A stretch of 64,000 nt of DNA, taken from contig NZ_CP150302.1 in assembly GCF_038051945.1 (NCBI RefSeq), positions 3,844,001 through 3,908,000 on the forward strand. The letters run 5' to 3'. The first letter of the stretch is position 1, and every line of letters begins with the position of its first letter. Below, in pieces: positions 1 to 9,591 of the stretch. The notes beneath the pieces were generated by a model, which saw only the letters and a program-made list of their open reading frames with translations, had not been told where the DNA came from and did not search any database. The translations under genes were made by a program, and so were the position numbers. The stretch is from Paenibacillus sp. FSL H3-0469 (GTDB taxonomy: Bacteria > Bacillota > Bacilli > Paenibacillales > Paenibacillaceae).

Positions 1-461
1 TCTCCGGACAGATATTCCAGGACAACGCTCATTTGCGAACCAATCGATTCGGCACGCTCTACAGAATTTTCGACACTGCGAACCCGCATTTGCAGTTCAT
101 CGCGTCTGTTCCGCAGATAGGCCTCCCTCTCCCTCGTCATCATCAGCTCCAGCTGCAGCTCCGTCGCCTTCTCATAGGCAATCCGGATATCCTTCTCCGT
201 GTAGCGGACAAAATCCCGGCTGACCTCTGTCAGCCGGATCCGGGAGCGGTGGTACTGCTGCTCCAGCTTGTCTACCTTTTGCAATGTTTCATCCGTTTCT
301 TCCATAACCCGCTGCAGCTCTTTGTTGAGTGCAGCAAGCTCATCCCGTGCCACCTGCAATATTTCGAATATCTGATACTTGCTGCTCTCCATCACGTCGA
401 TGGTGTTCTTAATCACCCGATCTATTGCATCGGCCTGAAATTCCACGGATGCTTGCCCCAT
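1..461 (-). CDS. degS: Sensor histidine kinase DegS, N-terminal part (runs off the window)
   Basis: This is the N-terminal 153 residues of DegS, the cytoplasmic kinase of the DegS-DegU two-component system that controls exoenzymes, motility and biofilm genes. The visible part is the long coiled-coil sensor region, with stretches such as YEKATELQLELMMTRERE and the pattern RLTEVSRDFVRYTEKDIR that parallel B. subtilis DegS; the DHp and ATPase domains lie beyond base 1. The reading frame is open to the window edge. I place the start at ATG 461 because an in-frame stop lies 18 bases upstream. Its Shine-Dalgarno match is poor, and a GTG at 446 is an alternative. Only 42 bp separate it from the upstream glycosidase gene, so the two may be cotranscribed. 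Confidence 0.85.
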   Translation of the reverse strand, partial: MGQASVEFQADAIDRVIKNTIDVMESSKYQIFEILQVARDELAALNKELQRVMEETDETLQKVDKLEQQYHRSRIRLTEVSRDFVRYTEKDIRIAYEKATELQLELMMTREREAYLRNRRDELQMRVRSVENSVERAESIGSQMSVVLEYLSG

Positions 462-503
462 TTCTATCGAATCGTATTAAAGGCTTTCCTTTATACTAAC
501 ATA

Positions 504-3233
504 TCACGATTCGATAGTTACGGTCTTAGTGTTCTGTTCCCATTTTACAGTGAGTCCGAGCTGTTCTGTCACGAGTCTGAGCGGTACTAAAGTCCTGGCA
601 TTCAGGATCATAGGTGCTACTTCAGCACTCTGCCGCTTCCCGTTCAGTACGAATTCCTTCTTGTTCACGGTCAGATCCAGCGCCTTGGCGCCGCGAAGGA
701 CCATAATCTTCTTGGTCTTCGCATCCCAGACCGCATTGCCGCCGAACGCATCCAGTACATATTTTATCGGCACATACGTACTGCCGTCCTTCACAATCGG
801 TGCGACATCAATCGGCCGTTTGGTGCCGTTAACCGTCATTGCCTTGCCGCCAATGCTCATCGCTGCCGTCCCTTTAGGCAGTCCCGCCTCACTGGAGAGC
901 GATGGCATCACGAAGGAAATATTATCAAAGGCCACTGTCCCTGTCTTGGCCCGTTCATCCTGGCCTTCTTCTACATTTACCACGTAAAGTCTCTTAAGGG
1001 AAGCTGGGAATTTAATCCCTGAGCCGGACAGATCGATATTAAGCGTCTTCCAGCCGTTCCAGTCGATAACTTTTGCCAAATCAATATAGGCCGTCTTTCC
1101 GCTGGCATCCGTCAGTTCGGCACGCATCCAGTTCAGGCTCATGTCCCCCATCACATCGACTGACATTGAGGTTGCTGCCGCCGGAATATCCTTGCCCTTT
1201 GTTCCGTTGAACTGGGCGTATGCGTACATTTTCCCGGTGCCTGCACTCATATCATAGCTAAGCGATAACACCTTCGAGCCTGCACGCTCTGCGCTGCCCG
1301 CAACTACTGCTGCTGTTCCAGTGACGCCTGCCGCATTGGTAGTGAATGCGAACGGATAATTGGCATTCTCGAAATCCTCCCAAGCCGTAGCAGCCGCAGT
1401 AGACAAGACAACTGCCGTACTGAAGCCGTCATAGCGGGCAATCGCATATCCGGTAGTTACGCCAGGATCGACAGCCTCCACCTTAAGCTTGCCATCTCCC
1501 ACACTTCCTTTGAAGCCGATAAACTCCCACTTCAGTGCGGTTGCCGGAACAGCTATCGTTGCCCCGCTCTTCGACACTGCGCTAACCGGAACTGATACAG
1601 TGGCCCCTGCTTGCAGCGGTGCAGTTGCTGTACCTGCAATCAGGCTGGACAAATCTTCTCCGCCCAGAACGGTGACCTCGGTCTCCGCACTCGCTGTTCC
1701 GCTGGTCGCCTTCAGCTTGACGGTTCCCGGCTTGACGGCCGTGGCTTCGCCTGCATTCACAGTTACACTGCCGCCGCTTGCGGTCCAGGACGGATTAGCC
1801 GCTGCTACATCCACCGGATTGTAGTACGTATCATAGCCCTTCAGAGTGTATGTGGCCTTTTGTCCGATTAACAATACCGAACTGCCGCTGATCTTGATCC
1901 CTTTCACTTCACCTTGCGGAGCAGAAGTATATACCCCCACGCCGTTAACGATTGTGCGCTGCTCCTTGCCGTATTCGGTATTGAAGGTAAGTGTAGTCGA
2001 GGTTTCAGCCAGCGGGCGGTCCACCATCGTTGTAGAGCCCCCTCCGTCCAGATTTATCCCTTTCCACACCCCGATATTCGTCATGAAGGATTGCAGCTCT
2101 GTCAGCGACAGACCCGCACTATTGCTATTCTTCTCGGCTGCAATGACATACACATATCTGCCATCCTGCGAATACCCCAGCGCTGTACGCGCCCGGTACC
2201 CGCCAATGCTGCTTGTAGAACGGGAGAACGACGACGCCTTGCCGTTATTGACCAAAATGGTATGTCCGCCGATCATCATCTGCAGCGTAGAAGGATCGAG
2301 CTCCTGCTGGGTGGTTTTGGAACGAAGCTTGTAAGCGCTGCTTAGCTTCTGTCCTACAACCAGATGGGCTTTAACGAACTGGGCAGCCAGCCCGTGCGTC
2401 CGCAGAATATAAGCCCCTTTGGGCACGGTCACCGGCAGAGCCGAATCCAGCGAGATCTGGGTAATGACATCATTCTCTACCAGCACCTCTGTCGGTGTAG
2501 TAGAGCTGCCCTTAGGGCGTTCCAGCGCTGTCCATGCATCTGTATAGATATAAGCAGCGTTAGCGTGACTGTAAGTCGAACTGCCGCCTTCGGGATTGTA
2601 GGCCCCTTTGTTGATGCCGGACAGCGGGAACTGGGAGCCATCCTCTGCGGTCAGCATCCCCTCAAATGTATATTCATCAATGATAGGTTTACGGTCCTTG
2701 GTTACTGCAAAAGCGTACATTCCGTTCAGCTGTGAAGGAGTAGACACCAGCACACCGCCGGATACCTGACCGCCGATCGGTGCACCTTCTCCGCCAGTAT
2801 TGAAGTAATCCCCGTTCACCGCCGCGACTGCTCCTGTCTCCGCCGCCATGCCCCCGGTGCTCTGCCGTGTCGTCAGATTCCCGCCTTTGCCGGTCATTAC
2901 ATCCAGAGAGACGTACGGATTATTCAGATCGACACGAATGACGCTGGCCAGTCCTGTCGCACTCTTACCGGAACGCACCGTGGTAAATTTATATTTCATC
3001 ATCATCGCCCCGGAAGTGATAACCTCTTCACTAAGCTTCGTCGCCGAGAAGGACGCTGCTGCTTGTGCTACCGGTGCAGGGCCTGCGCCCAGCCATCCTG
3101 CACCTTCACTCCCGACAACAGGCATGATCCAGATTACACCCGCCAGAGATGCAGCAATCCATTTTTTAGCAGGCGACCATTGATTTCCCCGTGTTTGCTC
3201 TGTACTCTTTTTCCCCATGAAAAGCTCATTCAT
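504..3233 (-). CDS. Secreted phosphodiester glycosidase (NAGPA family) with C-terminal stalk domain
   Basis: A 909-residue exported protein. Residues about 24-58 form a signal peptide or N-terminal anchor ending in AQAAA. Residues about 100-440 match the phosphodiester glycosidase (NAGPA/DUF2233) fold, with the signature LDGGGSTTMV at 395-404 and AAVNGDYF at 137-144. A Big2-like Ig segment follows (about 445-525), then a jelly-roll carbohydrate-binding-like segment (about 620-775), and two copper-amine-oxidase-N-like stalk repeats (about 795-909). The family cleaves sugar-1-phosphodiester bonds, so a role in wall polymer or exopolysaccharide turnover is an inference. The start at ATG 3233 has GGGAGAG ten bases upstream; a second ATG six codons in is possible. 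It sits directly upstream of degS. Confidence 0.82.
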   Translation of the reverse strand: MNELFMGKKSTEQTRGNQWSPAKKWIAASLAGVIWIMPVVGSEGAGWLGAGPAPVAQAAASFSATKLSEEVITSGAMMMKYKFTTVRSGKSATGLASVIRVDLNNPYVSLDVMTGKGGNLTTRQSTGGMAAETGAVAAVNGDYFNTGGEGAPIGGQVSGGVLVSTPSQLNGMYAFAVTKDRKPIIDEYTFEGMLTAEDGSQFPLSGINKGAYNPEGGSSTYSHANAAYIYTDAWTALERPKGSSTTPTEVLVENDVITQISLDSALPVTVPKGAYILRTHGLAAQFVKAHLVVGQKLSSAYKLRSKTTQQELDPSTLQMMIGGHTILVNNGKASSFSRSTSSIGGYRARTALGYSQDGRYVYVIAAEKNSNSAGLSLTELQSFMTNIGVWKGINLDGGGSTTMVDRPLAETSTTLTFNTEYGKEQRTIVNGVGVYTSAPQGEVKGIKISGSSVLLIGQKATYTLKGYDTYYNPVDVAAANPSWTASGGSVTVNAGEATAVKPGTVKLKATSGTASAETEVTVLGGEDLSSLIAGTATAPLQAGATVSVPVSAVSKSGATIAVPATALKWEFIGFKGSVGDGKLKVEAVDPGVTTGYAIARYDGFSTAVVLSTAAATAWEDFENANYPFAFTTNAAGVTGTAAVVAGSAERAGSKVLSLSYDMSAGTGKMYAYAQFNGTKGKDIPAAATSMSVDVMGDMSLNWMRAELTDASGKTAYIDLAKVIDWNGWKTLNIDLSGSGIKFPASLKRLYVVNVEEGQDERAKTGTVAFDNISFVMPSLSSEAGLPKGTAAMSIGGKAMTVNGTKRPIDVAPIVKDGSTYVPIKYVLDAFGGNAVWDAKTKKIMVLRGAKALDLTVNKKEFVLNGKRQSAEVAPMILNARTLVPLRLVTEQLGLTVKWEQNTKTVTIES

Positions 3234-3415
3234 TTCAGTGTAACTCTCCCATCTATTTGTACTCTTCTACCTCGCTATCAAGACCTGGATATCAGTTCAT
3301 AGTAATAGACTATACCTTTAATAGACTGAATTCAGCTCGAAAAGTTGCGAAAATTGGAGAGAAGTAGCAGGTTTTACCGGCTGGGCGGAGCCACTGTGGT
3401 GCTGGATGTGCAGAC

Positions 3416-3441
3416 AAAAAAACACCCGGCCTAAGGGCCGG
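3416..3441 (-). terminator. Rho-independent terminator after the 1345-residue SLH protein gene
   Basis: On the minus strand a CCGGCC/GGCCGG stem with a 4-base loop is followed by seven T residues. It lies 27 bases past the stop of the gene ending at 3468. Confidence 0.85.
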
Positions 3442-3467
3442 ATGCTCTGCTTAACGATACAGTTCAC

Positions 3468-6400
3468 TTACAAATAGCCTGCCGATTTCAGCATCCGCTG
3501 CAGCATAACCGCAGCCTGCCCTCTGGTAGCATTGCCTTGCGGCTGGAATTGTGTGGTGCTGATTCCCTGAATGATCCCCGCCTTGACCGCCTTGGCTACA
3601 AATTCAATACTCTGGCTCAGAATTCTCGCCCGGTCCTTGAACGGGCTAAGCGTATCCATCACCGATGCGCTTAACGTTACAGGTTGCCCCGTATACTCCA
3701 GAGCCCTCACCATCATAATCGCCATCTGCTCACGGGTAATCTTATCCTCCGCACGGAAGGTCCCGTCCGTGTTGCCGTTGATGATGCCGGCTTTGGCGGC
3801 AGCGCCGATATAATTGCCCATTTGACTGGATGACTGCACATCTGAGAAGCGTTGCGCTGTCACGCTATCCCCTAGCAGACCTAGCCCTCTGCTCAGCATT
3901 ACAGAAAATTCGCCCCGGGTGATGGCTTGGTCCGGCTTGTACTGGCTGCCATAGCTGTTGTCGATGATATTCTTGGCTGCCAGTTCAGAAACAGCCGTAT
4001 TACTCCAGTGAGTTGCAATATCCGCAAAAGAACGCGTGGAAGAAAATGCTCCAACGATCTGATTTCCGCTGGTTAATGCACGCATTACTTTGTAAGTTCC
4101 TTTGGTAATGCTCGTTGTAGGCAGATACGCTGCATCGTAATAGGATTGGTCTAACCTTGCTACAGAAGTCTGCTCACTGCTATTGGGACTTGTTGTCCGG
4201 ATCATATACTTCCCTGGTAAGCTAAGCGCAGTCTCATTCGCGTAATTTCCTGTTACAGATGCTGCCAGCCGAAGATCAGCCAAAGGCGTTATACTGGTTA
4301 GCCCCTGTGTCTGAAATCTTTGGACGAATGGAGCAAACGCCTCAGACGGCATTTTCTCTATGCGATAGATAAGAGAAATATTGCTGCCGGTTGTATTTAG
4401 ACTGGCTACGATTCCGTTGAGGTCTATTTTACCGAGATCAACACTATAGATCTGATCCCCATAACGAATACCAAATGATGAAGCCTTGTTTCGGTTGAAC
4501 GCATCCATGAGTGGCTGTAGAGGTACAGTAACATAGGCTGCCAATTCGGTGGAAGGCACTTCAAACACTAGTGAAGCCGTGCCCTGAGCGTTTAAATACA
4601 TATAACTGGCTGCCAGCTTATCTGCATTAAGACTGTATCTTTTCACATCCTGACTGTAGATTGAGCGGTCTGCTGCGATTACGGCGGAGTCAATCTTCAG
4701 TAGCGGGATTGCGTCTCCAAACTCGCTTGCCTCCAAGGTCCCCAGATAAGCTGGACGGTTCGCATCTGTTGGCACAGCAGCCGCCACACCTCCAGTAAGG
4801 TTCTTCACCGGAAGCTGCGAGAACGAAGCGAGTGCATTTCCGTTAAGATCCTTAATGAAGGATGTCCCCGTAGTATAGGATAAGTCAACTGTCTGCCCGC
4901 TGGCCGCAGACTCAGTCAGCATTAGTTTGAGGACATTGCCTGTTAGGGTATAGTTCTGCACCAGGGTATTTGTGCTGTTCAACCTGACGGCAAACTGCGA
5001 AGTACTCAGTGCAGAAGAAGTCAGCATACTTTGGACAAAAGTTACCGTCAGCTCATTACCGTTCACTGTTGCGCTGCTGATCTCCGATACTGTGATATCG
5101 CTCAGATCAACCGGCTTCAGGTCCACATACACAGCCCGGTTGCCGTTAAGATCAGTTAAGCCTTTTACGCCGGGGACATAGGAGACTGTTACAATTTGAC
5201 CAGCTACCAGGTTATTTTGAAGTGTTAATGTCACACTGCTTCCACGTACTGCAACATTGGTGACGTAATTTGGGCTACCTCCCACCAGGACCGAGAACTG
5301 GCTGTTCATCGGAAGGTTGCTGTCAGATAACCCCTCATTGTAGTTCATTGTAATTTTCTTTCCTCCGCCCGTCGCATTCTGGAACACGGGCGGCACATTA
5401 TCATTACTATTGCGGATGTTAAACTCTGCGAAATTCGCAATATTCTGTCCCAGAGAACTAACCAGCGGATAGGAACCGGCGTAGTAGGATACCCGGACCG
5501 ACTCCGAATTGCCCACCTCAGAGCCTACAGTTAAATATAGGGTGTTGCCGCTGATACTGATAGAATTCACCCCAAGCGAGTAGCCGTCAGTCGTGACTAC
5601 AAACTGCTCATAGGCATATGAAGAGACCGGTTTGAGCGTATCATTGAAGGTCAGTGTCACTGTTCTGCCGGTGATTCTGCCTTCTTTGGGCGTAGGGAGC
5701 GCAGATTCTATAGTGTTGATGATCTGCTGTCCAGAAAAGGTGGCTGCAGCATTCCCGCTTGTATCCTGAATGGTCCGCACACCGCCGGTATAGCTGGTTT
5801 TTACATTCTGGCCTACAGCGATGCCTGTGCTAATCACTACAAATACACTGTCCCCTTGAATATAAGCATTTTCAATGTTCCGGGTTTCCTCATTGACGGT
5901 TACCCCGAAGCTGGAAGCCAGCAGAGCCACAGAAGCGTTAAGCGGCTCATTATACCTCAGGCGGATCGTCCGGTTGTTCTCCAGCACTGCACTCGTCAGA
6001 GATGGCGGAGTCTTATCTATGGCTACAGTGCGGAAGCTCCATGACTTGGTGCCGCTTAATCCCTCATACTGTACGCTGGGGTCTGCTGCATCCGTGAACG
6101 TCCCTTTGGCGATGTCAATATAATAGATCGTATCCGATTCCAATGCTGCTGTCGGCTTGATTAAAAATTCCTTGGCAGAGGCGCCCTGCTGAACTGTCGC
6201 TGCCACTTTAGATCCATTGCTTTTGTACAGAACTACCCCGTTCGTGACGGTGCTATTATAAACAACATCCCGGTTGAAATTAACTGCAATTGTCTTGGAA
6301 ATATCTACCGCCTCACTGCGGTCCGCTGGGGATAATGCGGCTACAGACAGACTTGTTAATGAAGCTGTTGTAAATGTCCAGGAGTACGGACCTGAAGCCG

Positions 6401-7505
6401 GAAAGAGATGCCCATCCTGATCATAAAAAGCCCCCTGCGGTATAGTCACTGTATATAGTGTGCCGCTCAATAGCGGTGAAGCTGCGGAGGCTGGCAACAG
6501 AGTAATTGTCGAGCTTCCCCCACCGGTAACATTCGTTGAATTGACATTCAGCCATCTTGTTCTAGGGTCCCCTGCACCTGGAGCGACCGAGATCACTCCA
6601 GAAGCCGGACTCATCGGGCGGTCGAAGTACAGCTTAAGTGCTCCAGTGACCGATGCACCAAAAGAGGCGTTTGCCGGAGCCGTAGATGCAGAGATAGTCC
6701 CCGTGCCGATCGTAGAAAAGCTCCAGCCGCTGCCGCTGGCTATCCCCTGATAGGTTGTATTATTAGCATCCTTGAATGCATAAGCGTCGATAAGCACATA
6801 ATAATTCCCGCCGGACGCAAGCTTATTAGCCAGTGTCAGCGTCACCGTTGTCGAGGAATCTGCACTCTGGAAGGCTACACCAGGTTCTCCATCTCTGATC
6901 GCAAACTCTTGTATAACCGCGTTATCCGCTGCCGAGAGCAGCCTGACGCCGCCTCCTCCGGCTGTAAGGACTCCAGATAAGCGTATACTCAGCTCCGTTA
7001 AGCTACTCGCCTCTACCCTGGAATTGATGGCAGGAGTCATGCTACTTGCTGTAATCGCCGGATTCACCTCCGGGGCCGTCGTGAACTTCCAGGTTGTTGC
7101 TGCTGACTCATTGCCTGCACTATCCTTGAACAGCCCCTTAGGCACACTCACGCTATATGTTTTGTAGGGAGCAAATTTAAGACTGGAGCCTAGCTTGATT
7201 TCGTAGCTTGCCGAGTTTCCGATTAGCCCTGCACTCCCGATTGCAATTTCCGTAAATACCGTTTCGGCATTTACATCTGTAATGGTGATTTTCCCGGCTT
7301 GCGGGATCACCTGGCGGTCAAAGCTAAGCCCCAGCGAAGCCCCGGTATTTACAAAAGCAGACCCGTTCGCAGGAGAAATGCTGATTCCGAATTCCGAAGC
7401 GGCGTATACCGCTGATGTATGTATGCCGATAGCCGGACTGCCCAGACCAAGCAGCAGATGACCTGCAATAATAATCGCTGTGCCTATTCTTACCTTCTTT
7501 TTCAT
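3468..7505 (-). CDS. Large S-layer-associated protein: Ig-like and SwmB repeats, three C-terminal SLH domains
   Basis: A 1345-residue secreted surface protein. The signal peptide ends near residue 35 (AVYA-AS). The N-terminal half holds at least four SbsA-type bacterial Ig-like repeats, each closing with a pattern like WKFTT or WSFRT. The middle holds several SwmB-type repeats of the form RTIRLRYNEPLN followed by VSYYAG or VSYVPG. Three SLH domains occupy roughly 1165-1345, with TRGEFSVML, TREQMAIMM and TRGQAAVML motifs; these should bind pyruvylated wall polysaccharide, made by the csaB locus near 21 kb. No enzymatic domain is visible, so a structural or adhesive role is inferred. The start at ATG 7505 has GGGAG upstream. 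It is monocistronic between two terminators. Confidence 0.85.
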   Translation of the reverse strand: MKKKVRIGTAIIIAGHLLLGLGSPAIGIHTSAVYAASEFGISISPANGSAFVNTGASLGLSFDRQVIPQAGKITITDVNAETVFTEIAIGSAGLIGNSASYEIKLGSSLKFAPYKTYSVSVPKGLFKDSAGNESAATTWKFTTAPEVNPAITASSMTPAINSRVEASSLTELSIRLSGVLTAGGGGVRLLSAADNAVIQEFAIRDGEPGVAFQSADSSTTVTLTLANKLASGGNYYVLIDAYAFKDANNTTYQGIASGSGWSFSTIGTGTISASTAPANASFGASVTGALKLYFDRPMSPASGVISVAPGAGDPRTRWLNVNSTNVTGGGSSTITLLPASAASPLLSGTLYTVTIPQGAFYDQDGHLFPASGPYSWTFTTASLTSLSVAALSPADRSEAVDISKTIAVNFNRDVVYNSTVTNGVVLYKSNGSKVAATVQQGASAKEFLIKPTAALESDTIYYIDIAKGTFTDAADPSVQYEGLSGTKSWSFRTVAIDKTPPSLTSAVLENNRTIRLRYNEPLNASVALLASSFGVTVNEETRNIENAYIQGDSVFVVISTGIAVGQNVKTSYTGGVRTIQDTSGNAAATFSGQQIINTIESALPTPKEGRITGRTVTLTFNDTLKPVSSYAYEQFVVTTDGYSLGVNSISISGNTLYLTVGSEVGNSESVRVSYYAGSYPLVSSLGQNIANFAEFNIRNSNDNVPPVFQNATGGGKKITMNYNEGLSDSNLPMNSQFSVLVGGSPNYVTNVAVRGSSVTLTLQNNLVAGQIVTVSYVPGVKGLTDLNGNRAVYVDLKPVDLSDITVSEISSATVNGNELTVTFVQSMLTSSALSTSQFAVRLNSTNTLVQNYTLTGNVLKLMLTESAASGQTVDLSYTTGTSFIKDLNGNALASFSQLPVKNLTGGVAAAVPTDANRPAYLGTLEASEFGDAIPLLKIDSAVIAADRSIYSQDVKRYSLNADKLAASYMYLNAQGTASLVFEVPSTELAAYVTVPLQPLMDAFNRNKASSFGIRYGDQIYSVDLGKIDLNGIVASLNTTGSNISLIYRIEKMPSEAFAPFVQRFQTQGLTSITPLADLRLAASVTGNYANETALSLPGKYMIRTTSPNSSEQTSVARLDQSYYDAAYLPTTSITKGTYKVMRALTSGNQIVGAFSSTRSFADIATHWSNTAVSELAAKNIIDNSYGSQYKPDQAITRGEFSVMLSRGLGLLGDSVTAQRFSDVQSSSQMGNYIGAAAKAGIINGNTDGTFRAEDKITREQMAIMMVRALEYTGQPVTLSASVMDTLSPFKDRARILSQSIEFVAKAVKAGIIQGISTTQFQPQGNATRGQAAVMLQRMLKSAGYL

Positions 7506-7621
7506 TCCTGATAAAGCTCCCTTCAGCCCCTCGAGCGTTTCTTATATACTGTTATATTCGGCTAAAGGGCTTCCAAAGTTTAGAAGATGACAGCTAAGAG
7601 TACGTCGGCTTGCTTTTTCCA

Positions 7622-7669
7622 TAAAAAAAAGCCCATATAATCCCCCCTGATGAGGGGTACTATATAGGC
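7622..7669 (-). terminator. Rho-independent terminator after metK
   Basis: On the minus strand GCCTATATAGTACCCC pairs imperfectly with GGGGGGATTATATGGGC and is followed by eight T residues. Confidence 0.88.
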
Positions 7670-7723
7670 ATGATTATGATTTGATGGCATTATGCAAACT
7701 AGCTCAATTCATTTGCTGTACTT

Positions 7724-8926
7724 TTAGATCCCGGACTGGACTTTTAACAAATCCGCCTTATCCACGCGTTCCCAAGGAAGGTCCACATCAGTACGGCCAA
7801 AATGTCCATAAGCAGCAGTCTGTCTATAGATAGGTTTACGCAGATCCAGCATCGAGATGATTCCTGCCGGACGAAGATCAAAGTTATCGCTGATCAGCTG
7901 AACCAGCTTCTCCTCACTAATCTTCCCCGTCCCATATGTATCTACATTGATTGATACAGGGTTTGCAACACCGATAGCATACGCCAATTGAATCTCGCAC
8001 TTGTCAGCAAGGCCGGCAGCGACCAGATTCTTCGCTACATAACGGGCAGCATAGGCTGCTGAACGGTCCACTTTGGTCGGATCTTTACCGGAGAAGGCTC
8101 CGCCGCCATGACGGGCATAACCGCCATATGTATCTACAATAATCTTACGTCCAGTCAGACCGGCATCTCCCTGAGGACCACCAATAACAAAACGCCCAGT
8201 AGGATTAATGAAATATTTAGTGGCCTCATCCAGTAGTTCAGCTGGAACAACCGGAAGAATGACATGCTCTTTGATGTCTGCCTGAATTTGCTCAAGGGTG
8301 ATTTCTTCTGCATGCTGGGTAGATACGACGATCGTGTCCACACGCAACGGCTTGTCGCCCTGGTACTCAATCGTAACCTGGGTTTTTCCATCCGGACGCA
8401 GATATTTCAAAGTTCCATCTTTACGGACTTCCGCCAGACGACGGGCAATTCGGTGGGACAGGGCAATCGGTAGAGGCATGAGCTCAGGCGTCTCATTCGT
8501 AGCGAACCCGAACATTAGACCTTGGTCACCGGCACCAATGTTAGCAGTCTCTTCAGCTAATGATGCAGGATCACGGTGCTCAAGAGCAGCATTTACACCT
8601 TGGGCAATATCTGCCGATTGCTCGTTCAACGAGCTAAGGACGGCACAAGTATTATAGTCAAAACCAAACTTCGCGCGGGTATAGCCAATTTCCTTAATAG
8701 TATTACGTACGATTGCCGGAATATCCACATATTCAGACTTGGTGCTAATTTCCCCGATGACAAGCACGAGACCTGTTGCTACAGCTACCTCACAAGCTAC
8801 ACGGGCATTAGGATCGTTAGCAAGAAATGCATCTAGTACCGCGTCGGATATCTGATCACAGATTTTATCGGGGTGTCCCTCCGTTACGGACTCAGAAGTA
8901 AACAGATGACGCCCTTTGATCGACAT
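7724..8926 (-). CDS. metK: S-adenosylmethionine synthetase
   Basis: MetK condenses methionine and ATP into S-adenosylmethionine, the cell's methyl donor. The 400-residue product has the family length and its ATP-binding and metal-binding motifs [17 protein letters not shown] near the N-terminus, [10 protein letters not shown], and [20 protein letters not shown] start it at ATG 8926 ([14 protein letters not shown]) rather than an in-frame ATG at 8968. The reason is that GGGAGG sits nine bases before 8926 and homologues begin there. The gene is monocistronic. I could not find the S-box (SAM-I riboswitch) core that precedes metK in many Bacilli. Confidence 0.97.
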   Translation of the reverse strand: MSIKGRHLFTSESVTEGHPDKICDQISDAVLDAFLANDPNARVACEVAVATGLVLVIGEISTKSEYVDIPAIVRNTIKEIGYTRAKFGFDYNTCAVLSSLNEQSADIAQGVNAALEHRDPASLAEETANIGAGDQGLMFGFATNETPELMPLPIALSHRIARRLAEVRKDGTLKYLRPDGKTQVTIEYQGDKPLRVDTIVVSTQHAEEITLEQIQADIKEHVILPVVPAELLDEATKYFINPTGRFVIGGPQGDAGLTGRKIIVDTYGGYARHGGGAFSGKDPTKVDRSAAYAARYVAKNLVAAGLADKCEIQLAYAIGVANPVSINVDTYGTGKISEEKLVQLISDNFDLRPAGIISMLDLRKPIYRQTAAYGHFGRTDVDLPWERVDKADLLKVQSGI

Positions 8927-9038
8927 ATACAACAACCTCCCATATTGTTGATCTGACACTGTATTCAAGGGGGCTCCCTAGTAGAAAACAGGCCAAATAT
9001 AAGTAGTAGAATAATAATGGCCAATGCCTGTTTTATTC

Positions 9039-9069
9039 AAAAAATGAACCTTTTCCGAATGGAAAAGGT
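9039..9069 (-). terminator. Intrinsic terminator between the SASP gene and metK
   Basis: A perfect 9-bp stem (ACCTTTTCC/GGAAAAGGT) with a 4-base loop is followed on the minus strand by TTCATTTTTT. It most simply ends the spore-protein gene that stops at 9130. Because a strong promoter lies between that stop and this hairpin, it could also act as an attenuator in a metK leader. Confidence 0.75.
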
Positions 9070-9090
9070 CTACGGCCTTCCTCAAAGGTC

Positions 9091-9119
9091 ATATTATCTT
9101 ATTTACCGGTGGCTGTCAA
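9091..9119 (-). promoter_or_regulatory. Sigma-A consensus promoter upstream of metK
   Basis: Minus-strand TTGACA (9119-9114) and TAATAT (9096-9091) are separated by exactly 17 bases, a near-perfect vegetative promoter. The predicted start near 9084 lies about 15 bases before the terminator-like hairpin at 9069-9039. A metK transcript would therefore have to read through that hairpin. Confidence 0.7.
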
Positions 9120-9129
9120 TTGAAGCCAG

Positions 9130-9402
9130 TTATGCGAAAAGCGACTGCTCGGCCTGTTTGATCAACCGCTTTGTGATTTCCCCGCCAACAGATCCATTAT
9201 CTCTGGAACTAAGATGTCCCAGATACGGCGTTCCTCCAGAAACCCCTGATCCACCTATGGTCCCCAGCTCAGAAGCAAACTCCGTGTCCATTCCACCACC
9301 GTACGAAGCTCCATATAATCCGAATTCAGAAGCAATTTCATATTGCATTTGTTTCAGCATTGCCCGGCTCTCTGGTACCACTGTGCGATTTGTACGTGCC
9401 AT
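9130..9402 (-). CDS. Alpha/beta-type small acid-soluble spore protein
   Basis: A 90-residue DNA-binding spore protein that coats spore DNA and protects it from UV and heat. Both family signatures are present: QYEIASEFGLYG, which carries the germination protease (GPR) cleavage site, and GSVGGEITKRLIKQAEQSL near the C-terminus. The linker between them is longer and more glycine-rich than in typical 65-75-residue SASPs. The start at ATG 9402 (MARTNRTVVPES) has GGAGGT eight bases upstream; a longer frame to 9480 lacks a ribosome site. I did not find a convincing sigma-G promoter. Confidence 0.93.
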   Translation of the reverse strand: MARTNRTVVPESRAMLKQMQYEIASEFGLYGASYGGGMDTEFASELGTIGGSGVSGGTPYLGHLSSRDNGSVGGEITKRLIKQAEQSLFA

Positions 9403-9591
9403 GTTACAGCACCTCCTGCGAATTTTTTTAAGATTACAGGTGGTATTGTGTACGAATTCCAAGGGCCTAAGTCGGCTCAATGTTTGTCAGCTGTGGGAAT
9501 GAGTTCCGGGGTATAATGTTGTCCAATATAGGGCATTCTTTATATAGAAAGAAAAATGTCGATTGAAGTGAACTTTAACACAAGCTGTTGT

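Noticed and set aside
8927..9090. SAM-I (S-box) riboswitch before metK
   Set aside because: I could not find the conserved core sequences or the four-way junction pattern in the leader.
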